Shown here in pieces: positions 1 to 6,905 of a stretch of 64,000 nucleotides of DNA. The DNA comes from Serratia surfactantfaciens (GTDB lineage: Bacteria; Pseudomonadota; Gammaproteobacteria; Enterobacterales; Enterobacteriaceae): assembly GCF_001642805.2 (NCBI RefSeq), contig NZ_CP016948.1, forward strand, positions 868,001 through 932,000, given 5' to 3'. Every line of letters starts with the position of its first letter. Position 1 is the stretch's first letter. A program made the position numbers and the translations under genes. The notes under the pieces are model-generated. The model ran no database searches and was not told the DNA's origin. It saw only the letters and a list, made by a program, of their open reading frames with translations.

Positions 1-200
1 GCCTGGGTTACGGTAAATTCACTACCAACGCTCAGAACGGCACTTCTCGTCACGACACCGCTGACTACGGCTTCACCTACGGTGCCGGTCTGCAGTTCAA
101 CCCAATCGAGAACGTTGCCCTGGATGTTGGTTACGAGCAGAACCGCATTCGCAGCGTTGACGTTGGCACCTGGAACGTTGGCGTAGGCTACCGCTTCTAA
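1..200 (+). CDS. ompX: OmpX family outer membrane beta-barrel protein, C-terminal part (5' truncated)
   Basis: The reading frame is open from the window edge (first full codon at base 3) to TAA at 198-200, giving about 65 residues. They hold the last strands of a small eight-stranded beta-barrel, with alternating aromatic/polar segments such as YGFTYGAGLQFNP and NVALDVGYEQNR. The protein ends in GVGYRF, and a C-terminal phenylalanine is the classic outer-membrane assembly signal. The pattern matches OmpX/Ail-type proteins, which are adhesion- and serum-resistance-related porin-like barrels. The E. coli ompX region also lies near ybiT, moe and gsi, which fits the synteny here. The start and promoter are outside the window, so length and regulation cannot be judged. 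Confidence 0.85.
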   Translation, partial: LGYGKFTTNAQNGTSRHDTADYGFTYGAGLQFNPIENVALDVGYEQNRIRSVDVGTWNVGVGYRF

Positions 201-250
201 GTGTGTTCGTGCCTGCGGGCATGAACCTGCGGCAAGCTTTGCCGCACTCG

Positions 251-284
251 ATAAAAAATCCGCCTCCGGGCGGATTTTTTTTAT
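251..284. terminator. Bidirectional rho-independent terminator between ompX and the nitrilase gene
   Basis: The inverted repeat AATCCGCC-TCCG-GGCGGATT is followed by a run of T on the + strand and preceded by a run of A. It can therefore end both ompX and the convergent nitrilase transcript, whose stop codon is at 288-290. Confidence 0.9.
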
Positions 285-287
285 CTG

Positions 288-1271
288 TTACTTGCCGCCG
301 CGCTCCGTCGGTTGCGTCGAGAACCGTGCGCTGCGGGCATCGCGCTCGTAGCCCTGCGGCTCGGTCAATAATCCATACAGCTCGGGGCGTCGTCCGTAAA
401 TCCAGCGGCGACCGGTGCTGAGCGGGATCAATGTCAGATCGAGTTCTGCGCTGACCATCCGGTCTTCCGCCGCCCAGGTCTCTGCCACGATGCGGCCGTA
501 AGGATCGAGGATCATGGCGTTGCCGGTGCGTATCTCATCATCATCGCGGCCCACGCCGTTGCTGAATAGCAAAAACACGCCATTGTCGTGAGCGCGCGCC
601 GGTAGCCAGCGCATCAGCCAGCCGCGGCCGTGTTCGCCGCGAAAAGCGGCTTCGATCGCCTGCGGATCTTCCGCGCGCCGCTGCCACAGCGCCTGCGGGA
701 TCGGCTTCATGCCGTGCGGGCTACGCGAGTGGGTGCCACCGGTCTGGTGCGGGGCGATCAGCACCTCCGCTCCCAGCAGCGCCGTTGCGCGCACATTCTC
801 CACCAGATTATTGTCCCAGCAGATCAACACGCCCACGCGCACGCCCCAGGGCGTATCGAACACCGTATAGCGGTCGCCGCTGGCGATGGCCGGGTGCTCG
901 AAGGCGTGCAGCTTGCGGTGCACGTGCAGTTCGCCGTCCGGCAGGCAAACGGCGTAGGCGTTGTAACAGCGGCCGTCGTCGCCCAGCTCGATCAGCCCGA
1001 CGCCAATCGCCATGTTGTAACGCTCCGCCAGCGGGCGAATGCGCGCCAGCGAAGGGCTGTTCGCCATCGGTTCCGCCAGCGCCCGCACTTCGGCGTCGGA
1101 CAGATGGCGCACGTGCCAATAGCCGGTGATGCACATTTCCGGGAAGGCCAGCAGCTGTATCTGCTGCTCGGCCGCCTGGGCGATAAAGCGCTCGATGATC
1201 GACAGGTTGTAATTCTTATCGTTGGCGCGATGCTGGAATTGCACCGTGGCGGCGCGTAATGAAGGGGTCAT
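288..1271 (-). CDS. Nitrilase/carbon-nitrogen hydrolase family protein
   Basis: This 327-residue protein carries the Glu-Lys-Cys triad of the nitrilase superfamily: E45 in AFPEMCITGYW, K120 in HRKLHAFEHPA and C151 in GVLICWDNN. The family hydrolyses nitriles, amides or carbamoyl compounds; the substrate cannot be told from sequence. The start at 1271 (MTPSLRAA) was preferred over an upstream ATG at 1412. A GGAGAGA ribosome site lies just ahead of 1271, the extra 47 residues resemble no domain, and they would cross the divergent promoter and overlap the LysR gene. The gene is divergent from that LysR regulator, which probably controls it. Confidence 0.85.
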   Translation of the reverse strand: MTPSLRAATVQFQHRANDKNYNLSIIERFIAQAAEQQIQLLAFPEMCITGYWHVRHLSDAEVRALAEPMANSPSLARIRPLAERYNMAIGVGLIELGDDGRCYNAYAVCLPDGELHVHRKLHAFEHPAIASGDRYTVFDTPWGVRVGVLICWDNNLVENVRATALLGAEVLIAPHQTGGTHSRSPHGMKPIPQALWQRRAEDPQAIEAAFRGEHGRGWLMRWLPARAHDNGVFLLFSNGVGRDDDEIRTGNAMILDPYGRIVAETWAAEDRMVSAELDLTLIPLSTGRRWIYGRRPELYGLLTEPQGYERDARSARFSTQPTERGGK

Positions 1272-1313
1272 GGTCTCTCTCCGGTTGGGGTCTGCGTTGA
1301 TTACAGCAGGCAG

Positions 1314-1334
1314 ATTGATTACTGTATAATCAAT
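1314..1334. promoter_or_regulatory. Perfect inverted repeat, likely LysR-type operator
   Basis: ATTGATTA-N5-TAATCAAT is a perfect 8-bp dyad between the divergent nitrilase and LysR genes. It fits the LysR-family T-N11-A box. The right half contains TATAAT (1325-1330), so a bound regulator could overlap a promoter. Confidence 0.7.
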
Positions 1335-1362
1335 TAAATTCCCTATTCGATAACTTGATGGA

Positions 1363-2235
1363 ATGGATATAAAACAACTGCGCGCCCTGGTGGCGCTGGC
1401 CGAACAGGGCAACTATCGCCAGGCGGCGAGCCAGCTGTGCATCAGCCAACCGGCGCTGAGCAAGCAAATTCAGGCGCTGGAAACCCAGCTCGACGTTCGG
1501 TTGTTCGAGCGTGGCCGGCAAGGGGCGGTGCTCACCGCCGGCGGGCAGCGGCTTTACCCGGAGGCGCAGGCGCTGGTGGAGCAGTACCAGCAGTTTCAGC
1601 GGCGCGCGCGAAAGGTGGCGTCAGGAGAGGCGGGGCGGCTGGCGCTGGGGTTTGGCCTCTCCAGCTTTCATCTGGCGCCGCAGCTGGTGGCCGCTTTCCG
1701 CCAACGCTTTCCCGAGGTGGCCATCGGCCTGGAGGACATGCCGTCGGAGCGGCAGTATCAGCTGCTGCTGCAGGGGGAGTTGCAGGTGGGATTCGTGCGC
1801 TTGCCGGTCAATACGCCGCTGTGCGGCGTGGCGTTGCTCTGTGACCGGTTGGTGCTGGCCGCGCCGGGCGCGCTGGCGCTGCGAGCCGACGATCTGATGG
1901 CGCGTTTCAATCAGCTGCCGCTGTTGCAGTTGACCCCTAAACGCGGGCGCGGATTGAGCGATCAGTCGCTGCGGTTTATCGCCGCTCACCGCCTGACGCC
2001 GAACGTGGTACAGCAAGCAGGCGATATCCAGACGCTGCTGGCGTTGGTCGCCGCCGGCGTCGGCGTCGCGCTGCTGCCGCACAGCATCACGCATATCGCG
2101 CCGGCCGGCATCGATATTTTAGCGCTGAGCGGCGAGGAAACGGAGTGGCAGGTCGGTATCGCCTGGGATCCGCAGCGCACCGATGCGCTGCGGGACAACT
2201 TCGTGCAGACGGCGCTGGCGGTACAACGCGCTTAG
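1363..2235 (+). CDS. LysR family transcriptional regulator (nitrilase-linked)
   Basis: This 290-residue protein has the standard LysR layout. An N-terminal winged helix-turn-helix spans about residues 1-60 (MDIKQLRALVALAEQG, then QAASQLCISQPALSKQIQALE). A periplasmic-binding-protein-like effector domain follows. The gene is divergent from the nitrilase at 288-1271, and a perfect operator-like dyad sits between them. The simplest reading is local control of the nitrilase gene with autoregulation. It ends 4 bp before the stop codon of the convergent acetyltransferase gene. The effector is unknown. Confidence 0.9.
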   Translation: MDIKQLRALVALAEQGNYRQAASQLCISQPALSKQIQALETQLDVRLFERGRQGAVLTAGGQRLYPEAQALVEQYQQFQRRARKVASGEAGRLALGFGLSSFHLAPQLVAAFRQRFPEVAIGLEDMPSERQYQLLLQGELQVGFVRLPVNTPLCGVALLCDRLVLAAPGALALRADDLMARFNQLPLLQLTPKRGRGLSDQSLRFIAAHRLTPNVVQQAGDIQTLLALVAAGVGVALLPHSITHIAPAGIDILALSGEETEWQVGIAWDPQRTDALRDNFVQTALAVQRA

Positions 2236-2239
2236 GCAT

Positions 2240-2770
2240 TCAAAGCGGACAATGCATCACCACGATCGGGCTTTGATGGTACTCGCTGCGGTGGCTTTCG
2301 CTGAAGCCGACCTTTCTCGCCAGCGCCAGCGAAGCCTGGTTGTCAGGCGAGATGATGCAGACGGTTTTCTCCCCCGGCAGGTGCGTTTTACCCCAGGCCA
2401 GCGCCGCCCGCAGCGCCTCGGTGGCGTAGCCTTTGCCGTGCGCCGAGCTCACCAGCGTCCAGCCCATCTCCGGTGCGTCGAGCGCCGGGGCGATGTCGCG
2501 CAGGAAGTTGGAGAAGCCGATGCTGCCGAGGTACTCGCCGCTCTGCTTATCGCGCACCGCCCAATATCCGTAGCCTAACAACGCCCAGTGGCCGACGTAG
2601 CGCATCAGACGTCCCCAGGAGTCTTCCCGGTCGCGCGGCGTGCCGCCGATATAGCGCACGATCTGCGGATCGGCCCACAGCGCGGCCAGCGAGTCGAAGT
2701 CGTCCAGCGTGTGCGCATCCAGCCTCAGGCGTTCGGTGACAAGCGTCGGCGCGGTGTTGATTACGGTCAT
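2240..2770 (-). CDS. GNAT family N-acetyltransferase (RimJ/RimL-like)
   Basis: The 176-residue protein resembles the Acetyltransf_3 branch of GNAT enzymes. It opens with a strand typical of the RimJ/RimL group (VTERLRLDAHTLDDFDSLAAL). The acetyl-CoA-binding region follows a GWTLVSSAHGKGYATEAL segment, and FGKTHLP/KVGFSES-like elements come later. These enzymes acetylate N-termini of ribosomal proteins or small molecules; the substrate here is not assignable. It is convergent with the LysR gene at 2233-2235, with no visible terminator between them. Confidence 0.85.
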   Translation of the reverse strand: MTVINTAPTLVTERLRLDAHTLDDFDSLAALWADPQIVRYIGGTPRDREDSWGRLMRYVGHWALLGYGYWAVRDKQSGEYLGSIGFSNFLRDIAPALDAPEMGWTLVSSAHGKGYATEALRAALAWGKTHLPGEKTVCIISPDNQASLALARKVGFSESHRSEYHQSPIVVMHCPL

Positions 2771-3451
2771 GTTGCTGCTCCTGCACAGGGTGAAAGGCGA
2801 TGAAAAACAACGGCGTTCAGTATGCCAGAGAAATCACGCCGCCAGCCACCACCGCCGGATGAACCGGGAGCCACCCAGGCCGAGTTGGGGCGTCAGCGGC
2901 CAACGGCGCGCGACGAATCCAAACAACGGTGTCTCAGGCTCGCGTCGCTAATAATATGCCGGGCAGGCATTGCCGATATTCGTAAGCTTTCCCTTTCATT
3001 ATTATTTACCATCAACCCTGGCTGAACCTAAATTTTAACATTTACGTCGTGACGAGTGCGTCAATTCATCAGGCTAATGCGGGTGGCCTGCAGTATGTGA
3101 TTATGCTCAACATTCACTTGTTATTATTTTTTTATTAAAATTTAGTTCGGCGGTCTTTTTTTGAGATGATTTTCCTTAAAATTGATAATTTGCGATACAA
3201 AAAACTAACTTTATGGTTTTTGGCGTGTCAATATATCAATGGATGTGGTGATTGGTTAACCTTTGGTTATGGTTTGCAAGAAAAATCCTATATAAACGAT
3301 GGTGAGGTGAAAAAGCGTATTTCGTGGCGTTAATTGAGTGGTTTTTCTTGCCTGTACTTGGGTATTTTCGCGAATTACCTGATTAAATATTTATTTAATA
3401 TTTCATTAACATTTGACGCCAAACTATAAATGATCGCTATAGTGAAAACAT
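2771..3451. other. AT-rich intergenic region upstream of the ecp regulatory genes
   Basis: I see no convincing gene in these 681 bases. The stretch from about 3000 is much richer in A+T than the flanks, with many poly-T/A tracts. That is typical of H-NS-silenced fimbrial control regions. It contains the direct repeat TTGGTTA at 3252-3258 and 3263-3269 (11 bp apart, about one helical turn). It probably carries the promoter of the ToxR/CadC-like gene; no clean -35/-10 pair can be chosen with confidence. Confidence 0.6.
3252..3269. repeat. Helically phased direct repeat TTGGTTA
   Basis: Two identical 7-mers begin 11 bp apart within the AT-rich region 180-200 bp upstream of the ToxR/CadC-like regulator. 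A related TGGTTTG follows directly at 3270. This is a candidate binding site for a winged-helix regulator, possibly autoregulatory. Confidence 0.4.
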
Positions 3452-4300
3452 GTGAATAAAATGAAATATAGATTTAATGACCATATTCTCTTTGACGCAG
3501 ACACCAGAACCCTTAGTCCAACAGATTTTTCTGACGATCCCATATCCATATCCAGTCCTTCCAAACGGTTGCTGCTGCTGTTGATTGCCCACCATGGCGA
3601 AGCCGTAGGGCGTGAACTGATATTCAAGAAGGTCTGGGACGATTACGGCATGGTTTCCAGCAATAATAATCTTAATCAATGCGTCAGCAAATTGCGGCGG
3701 GTGATTAAAAATCTTGGCGTTGAGGATGAGGTCATTGTTACGGTCCCTAAAGTGGGTTTTATGTTGCGTGATGAGATTACCATCGAGTCTTATGAAGACG
3801 CGGAAGATATTAACGACGCAGAGCCTGCCGCGATGTTGCCGGGATCTGCGCCTGAAGCGGCGGTAAATCCGCCGCCCGAAACCGTCATCAATGGGGCCGA
3901 CTCTCAACCTGGTTATTCCCGCCGCTGGTGGCTGATGCTCAGCGCGTTGGTTCTGGGGGGGCTTTTCGTGGCTATTGCGATGACGACCTATTTCAGCGGT
4001 TCGGGGGCCCGGCAGGAGAGCTACCTGGGAAAGTCGGGCAATTGTAAGGTGTTCATGTCGCTGCCTGATGCCTCAAGCTCGGTCAGCGCCAGCCTGAATC
4101 GGGACATTCTGGCTTACGCCGCGCACCAAACGGGAGAATGCAGCGGCGATGAGTTTTTGCTGGTAGTGCGCAGCAATCAGGTCAGGGCTTACATTTCCGG
4201 CATATCCCGTTTATTCCTGCTGCGCTGCAAGATCTTGCGTGAACATAAGATGGAGATCTGTTCCGGTTTGGAAAGCGACAATGCCGAGTTTATTAATTGA
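3452..4300 (+). CDS. Membrane-anchored ToxR/CadC-like winged-helix transcriptional regulator
   Basis: The 282-residue protein has an N-terminal OmpR/PhoB-type winged helix at about residues 1-105 (SSPSKRLLLLLIAHHGEAVGRE, then NQCVSKLRRVIKNLG and VPKVGFML). There is no receiver domain. A Pro/Ala-rich linker leads to one membrane segment (WWLMLSALVLGGLFVAIAMTTYF, about 152-174) and a periplasmic domain of about 100 residues. This is the ToxR/CadC plan, in which an inner-membrane protein senses the periplasm and binds DNA. The start is GTG at 3452; ATG at 3461 is an alternative. It precedes a LuxR-type regulator and the ecp pilus operon, so it is probably a pilus regulator. E. coli ecp has no such gene, as far as I know. 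Confidence 0.8.
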   Translation: MNKMKYRFNDHILFDADTRTLSPTDFSDDPISISSPSKRLLLLLIAHHGEAVGRELIFKKVWDDYGMVSSNNNLNQCVSKLRRVIKNLGVEDEVIVTVPKVGFMLRDEITIESYEDAEDINDAEPAAMLPGSAPEAAVNPPPETVINGADSQPGYSRRWWLMLSALVLGGLFVAIAMTTYFSGSGARQESYLGKSGNCKVFMSLPDASSSVSASLNRDILAYAAHQTGECSGDEFLLVVRSNQVRAYISGISRLFLLRCKILREHKMEICSGLESDNAEFIN

Positions 4301-4465
4301 CCATTGAAGCCATTGCTCAACGCGATTGAAAGGGCGACGAATATGACAAAAATATTACAGCGTTGAAATAGAACGTTTGATTTCATTTGGCGAGTCGCCG
4401 TGTGGCGTTTATCGAGAGGTATTTCCTTTTTTCTACCGCTTACTACCTAATTATGGTGATTATGT
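4301..4465. other. Spacer between the two ecp-linked regulators
   Basis: These 165 AT-rich bases hold no gene. They may carry a separate promoter for the LuxR-type gene; no strong terminator is visible. Confidence 0.4.
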
Positions 4466-5095
4466 ATGGTTAAAGCCGATTTCGGTGATGCGTTGCTATT
4501 CTTTGAACCCAGCTTTTTAGTGAGAAGAGGAATGAAAGCATTTCTCGTTACCCGATCAAGCGACAGGTATTTTATCGATACTTTGACGGCGCTGGAGAGG
4601 GCATTGAAAGAGGGAAAGCCTCATGCGCTAATTATGGAGTTATATCATCATAGCGAATATTTGTATGATGTATTACGGTTCGTTCTGACGGCAAAAAATG
4701 TCTGGCCGGAAATCCCCCTGGTGATTTTCACCGCTGTAGAACACCCCGGCATATTAGCGTTGTTGGCGACGGATGCGCGCATAGCTATCGTGGCAAAGGA
4801 TGATCCTTTGCATTGTCTGAGTGACGCCATTGCGGCTGCCGGTGAGTTCTCCGGCTATCTTTCCCCACATATTCGCGCCCGGTTGACGCATTCGGCCACC
4901 GCATTATCTGACAGCGAATGGCGCGTTTTAGCCATGATGGCTGCCGGTGCTTCTCCAAGAAGCATCGCCAATGTGACCCGGCGAAGTTACAAAACCATAA
5001 GCTCCCATAAACTGAATATTATGCGAAAGTTGGGTCTCAATCAGGCCGGCTTTATGCGGCTAATTCTTACCTTGAGAACCCGATACCCTTCCTGA
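4466..5095 (+). CDS. LuxR-type helix-turn-helix regulator upstream of ecpA (EcpR position)
   Basis: The 209-residue protein has a C-terminal LuxR/NarL helix-turn-helix at about 145-205 (ALSDSEWRVLAMMAAGASPR, then SYKTISSHKLNIMRKLGL). The N-terminal half has the fold pattern of a response-regulator receiver (RcsB-like). Its key acidic phosphorylation residues are not evident: the expected aspartate after strand 3 is replaced in ALIMELYHHSEY. It is probably a pseudo-receiver that is not phosphorylated. In E. coli the ecp operon is preceded by the LuxR-type activator EcpR (MatA). This gene has that position, but its sequence is not close enough for me to give the name. Confidence 0.8.
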   Translation: MVKADFGDALLFFEPSFLVRRGMKAFLVTRSSDRYFIDTLTALERALKEGKPHALIMELYHHSEYLYDVLRFVLTAKNVWPEIPLVIFTAVEHPGILALLATDARIAIVAKDDPLHCLSDAIAAAGEFSGYLSPHIRARLTHSATALSDSEWRVLAMMAAGASPRSIANVTRRSYKTISSHKLNIMRKLGLNQAGFMRLILTLRTRYPS

Positions 5096-5098
5096 AAC

Positions 5099-5118
5099 GT
5101 GGCGAAAAGCCACCTTTT
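5099..5118 (+). terminator. Terminator after the LuxR-type gene
   Basis: GTGGC-GAAAA-GCCAC followed by CTTTT, starting 4 bp after the stop codon. It separates the regulator from the pilus operon, so ecpA needs its own promoter. Confidence 0.75.
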
Positions 5119-5522
5119 CTCTACGGCGGCCGATCTTGATTGGCTGCTGCCCCCCTGTGTGAATCTCATCAATCTTCCCTCCCAACGAATAACGCCGGCG
5201 CTGAAATTCTGCGCGGGTATGGGAGTGAGGGACAGGGCTGCCAAATGGCTAAATAATCGCCGCCTGATGGGGTTAAACCACAATGTGATTGTGCTTTCAT
5301 CAAATGCTTAACCCGCTTTTTAATGTGATTGACGGGGAGGTAAAACATTAATTATGGAATTTAAATCTAAATATTTGAACTTTAATAGTTAATGATTCTT
5401 TTTTGATCGGCTGGGGATATTCTTGTGGCGTCAAGCAGACTGGCTAAACGCAGTGATGCAAACGGCTGGCTGAGAATGGACGAAAGAAAGAAAACATATT
5501 CAACATTGAAGGGAGTTACACC
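5119..5522. promoter_or_regulatory. ecpA upstream control region with a direct repeat
   Basis: No convincing gene lies in these roughly 400 bases. The 10-mer AATGTGATTG occurs at 5282-5291 and again at 5322-5331, exactly 40 bp apart (about four helical turns). The region ends in a good ribosome site (GAAGGGAG) before the ecpA ATG. It should hold the ecpA promoter and binding sites for the upstream regulators. Confidence 0.5.
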
Positions 5523-6110
5523 ATGAAGAAAATGACACTGGCTCTGGCGATCGTTTCCGCCTTTGCAGCGGTCAGTACTGCACAAGCCGCCGACGTTACC
5601 GCTCAGGCGCTGGCAACCTGGTCTGCAACCGCCAAGAAAGACACCACCAGCAAACTGGTCGTGACGCCGATTGGCAGCCTGGCCTTCAACTATGCAGAAG
5701 GCATTAAGGGTTTCAATAGCCAGAAAGGCCTGTTTGACGTCACCGTGGAAGGCGATACCACGGCAACCGCTTTCAAACTGACCTCAAAACTGGTCTCCAA
5801 TACGCTGACTCAGCTGGATACTTCCGGTTCTACTTTGGAAGTCGGGGTGAACTATAACGGTGCGGTGGTCGGGAAAACGGCTGAAACCACCATGATCGAC
5901 ACCACCGCCGGTATTTTGGGCGGCAATCTGAGCGCCTTGTCCAACGCCTACAACCAGGCCGGCCGCACCAGCGCGCAGGATCAGTTCACCTTCAGCATCA
6001 TCGGCGCGACGTCAAACGGCACCACCGCCGTCACGGATTTCAGCACGCTGCCGGAAGGTATCTGGAGCGGCGATGTCAGCGTCGAATTCAACGCGACCTG
6101 GACTTCCTAA
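5523..6110 (+). CDS. ecpA: Common pilus major subunit EcpA (MatB)
   Basis: This 195-residue precursor has a signal peptide ([22 protein letters not shown]) and a mature start at ADVTAQAL. Long blocks match E. coli EcpA as I know it, such as [28 protein letters not shown] and [14 protein letters not shown]. EcpA polymerises by donor-strand exchange into the E. coli common pilus, a thin fibre used in biofilm formation and epithelial adhesion. It is the first gene of ecpABCDE. A GGAG ribosome site and a 76-bp gap before ecpB suit high expression of the major subunit. Confidence 0.95.
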   Translation: MKKMTLALAIVSAFAAVSTAQAADVTAQALATWSATAKKDTTSKLVVTPIGSLAFNYAEGIKGFNSQKGLFDVTVEGDTTATAFKLTSKLVSNTLTQLDTSGSTLEVGVNYNGAVVGKTAETTMIDTTAGILGGNLSALSNAYNQAGRTSAQDQFTFSIIGATSNGTTAVTDFSTLPEGIWSGDVSVEFNATWTS

Positions 6111-6186
6111 TCCCCGAACGATCTGCATCTGGCAGGGGGGAGACCTCCTGCTATTTATCGCCCATCAACGCCAGTGGAATACCGTA

Positions 6187-6855
6187 ATGACACGCTTTTC
6201 TCTCGCCGTCACCCTGATGTTAATGCTGCTGCAGCCGGCTTTGGCTCTCGATGTGGGTGAGATCAGCTCCTTCATGCCGGGCGACAGCGCGCGTCTGAGT
6301 AAGGAAATCAAAAACACCACCGACAGCGGCCGGCTGGTCAACGTCAGCATCGAACGCATTTCCAGCCCCCTGGCCTCCGGTACGGTGATCCCGATGAGCA
6401 GCCGGGATGAAATGCTGCTGTCGCCCGCCAGCCTGATCTTGCCGGCCAACGCCAGCGATGTGATCCGCTTTTACTACAAAGGGCCGAACGACGCGCAGGA
6501 GCGCTATTACCGCATCGTCTGGTTTGATCAGGCGCTGAGCGAGGCGGGGCAAAATTCGGCTCGGCGCAATGCCGTGGCCACCACGTCGGCGCGCATCGGC
6601 ACCATTTTGGTGGTGGCGCCCCGGCAGGATCGCTTCGCCTATCAGTTCGCCAATGGGCGGATCAAAAACACCGGCAATGCCACGTTCAAAGTGGTGGCCT
6701 ACGGCAATTGCAGGAACAAGCAGGACGGCAGCGACTGCAAGGAAAACTATTTCGTGATGCCGGGGAAGGATCGCGCCTTCAGCAAGGTTGACGTCAACGA
6801 TAAAAAAGGGCGTGTCGCGCTGTGGCACGGCGAACAGTTTATCCCGGTGAAGTAA
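6187..6855 (+). CDS. ecpB: Common pilus periplasmic chaperone EcpB
   Basis: This 222-residue protein has a signal peptide ending at about ALALDVGEI and the Ig-like fold typical of alternate-pathway pilus chaperones. It includes conserved [12 protein letters not shown] and the [12 protein letters not shown] strand. EcpB stabilises pilin subunits in the periplasm before delivery to the usher. The start is ATG at 6187 (MTRFSL); an in-frame ATG at 6073 would overlap the ecpA end and lacks a signal peptide. Its stop at 6853-6855 abuts the beginning of the ecpC region. Confidence 0.92.
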   Translation: MTRFSLAVTLMLMLLQPALALDVGEISSFMPGDSARLSKEIKNTTDSGRLVNVSIERISSPLASGTVIPMSSRDEMLLSPASLILPANASDVIRFYYKGPNDAQERYYRIVWFDQALSEAGQNSARRNAVATTSARIGTILVVAPRQDRFAYQFANGRIKNTGNATFKVVAYGNCRNKQDGSDCKENYFVMPGKDRAFSKVDVNDKKGRVALWHGEQFIPVK

Positions 6856-6905
6856 TGCGCGCGTTATCCACGATGGATGCAAAACAATCACGCAAGGAGT
6901 GGCAT

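Noticed and set aside
2709..3025. Frames of 67-80 codons between the acetyltransferase and ToxR/CadC-like genes
   Set aside because: Low-complexity Arg/Pro-rich sequence, antisense to or just beyond the acetyltransferase gene, with no ribosome site.
5099..5311. 70-codon frame after the LuxR-type gene
   Set aside because: It starts inside the terminator hairpin, has no ribosome site and no family resemblance.
5282..5331. CRP site in the ecpA upstream region
   Set aside because: TGTGA occurs, but the matching TCACA half at the right spacing is absent in both copies.
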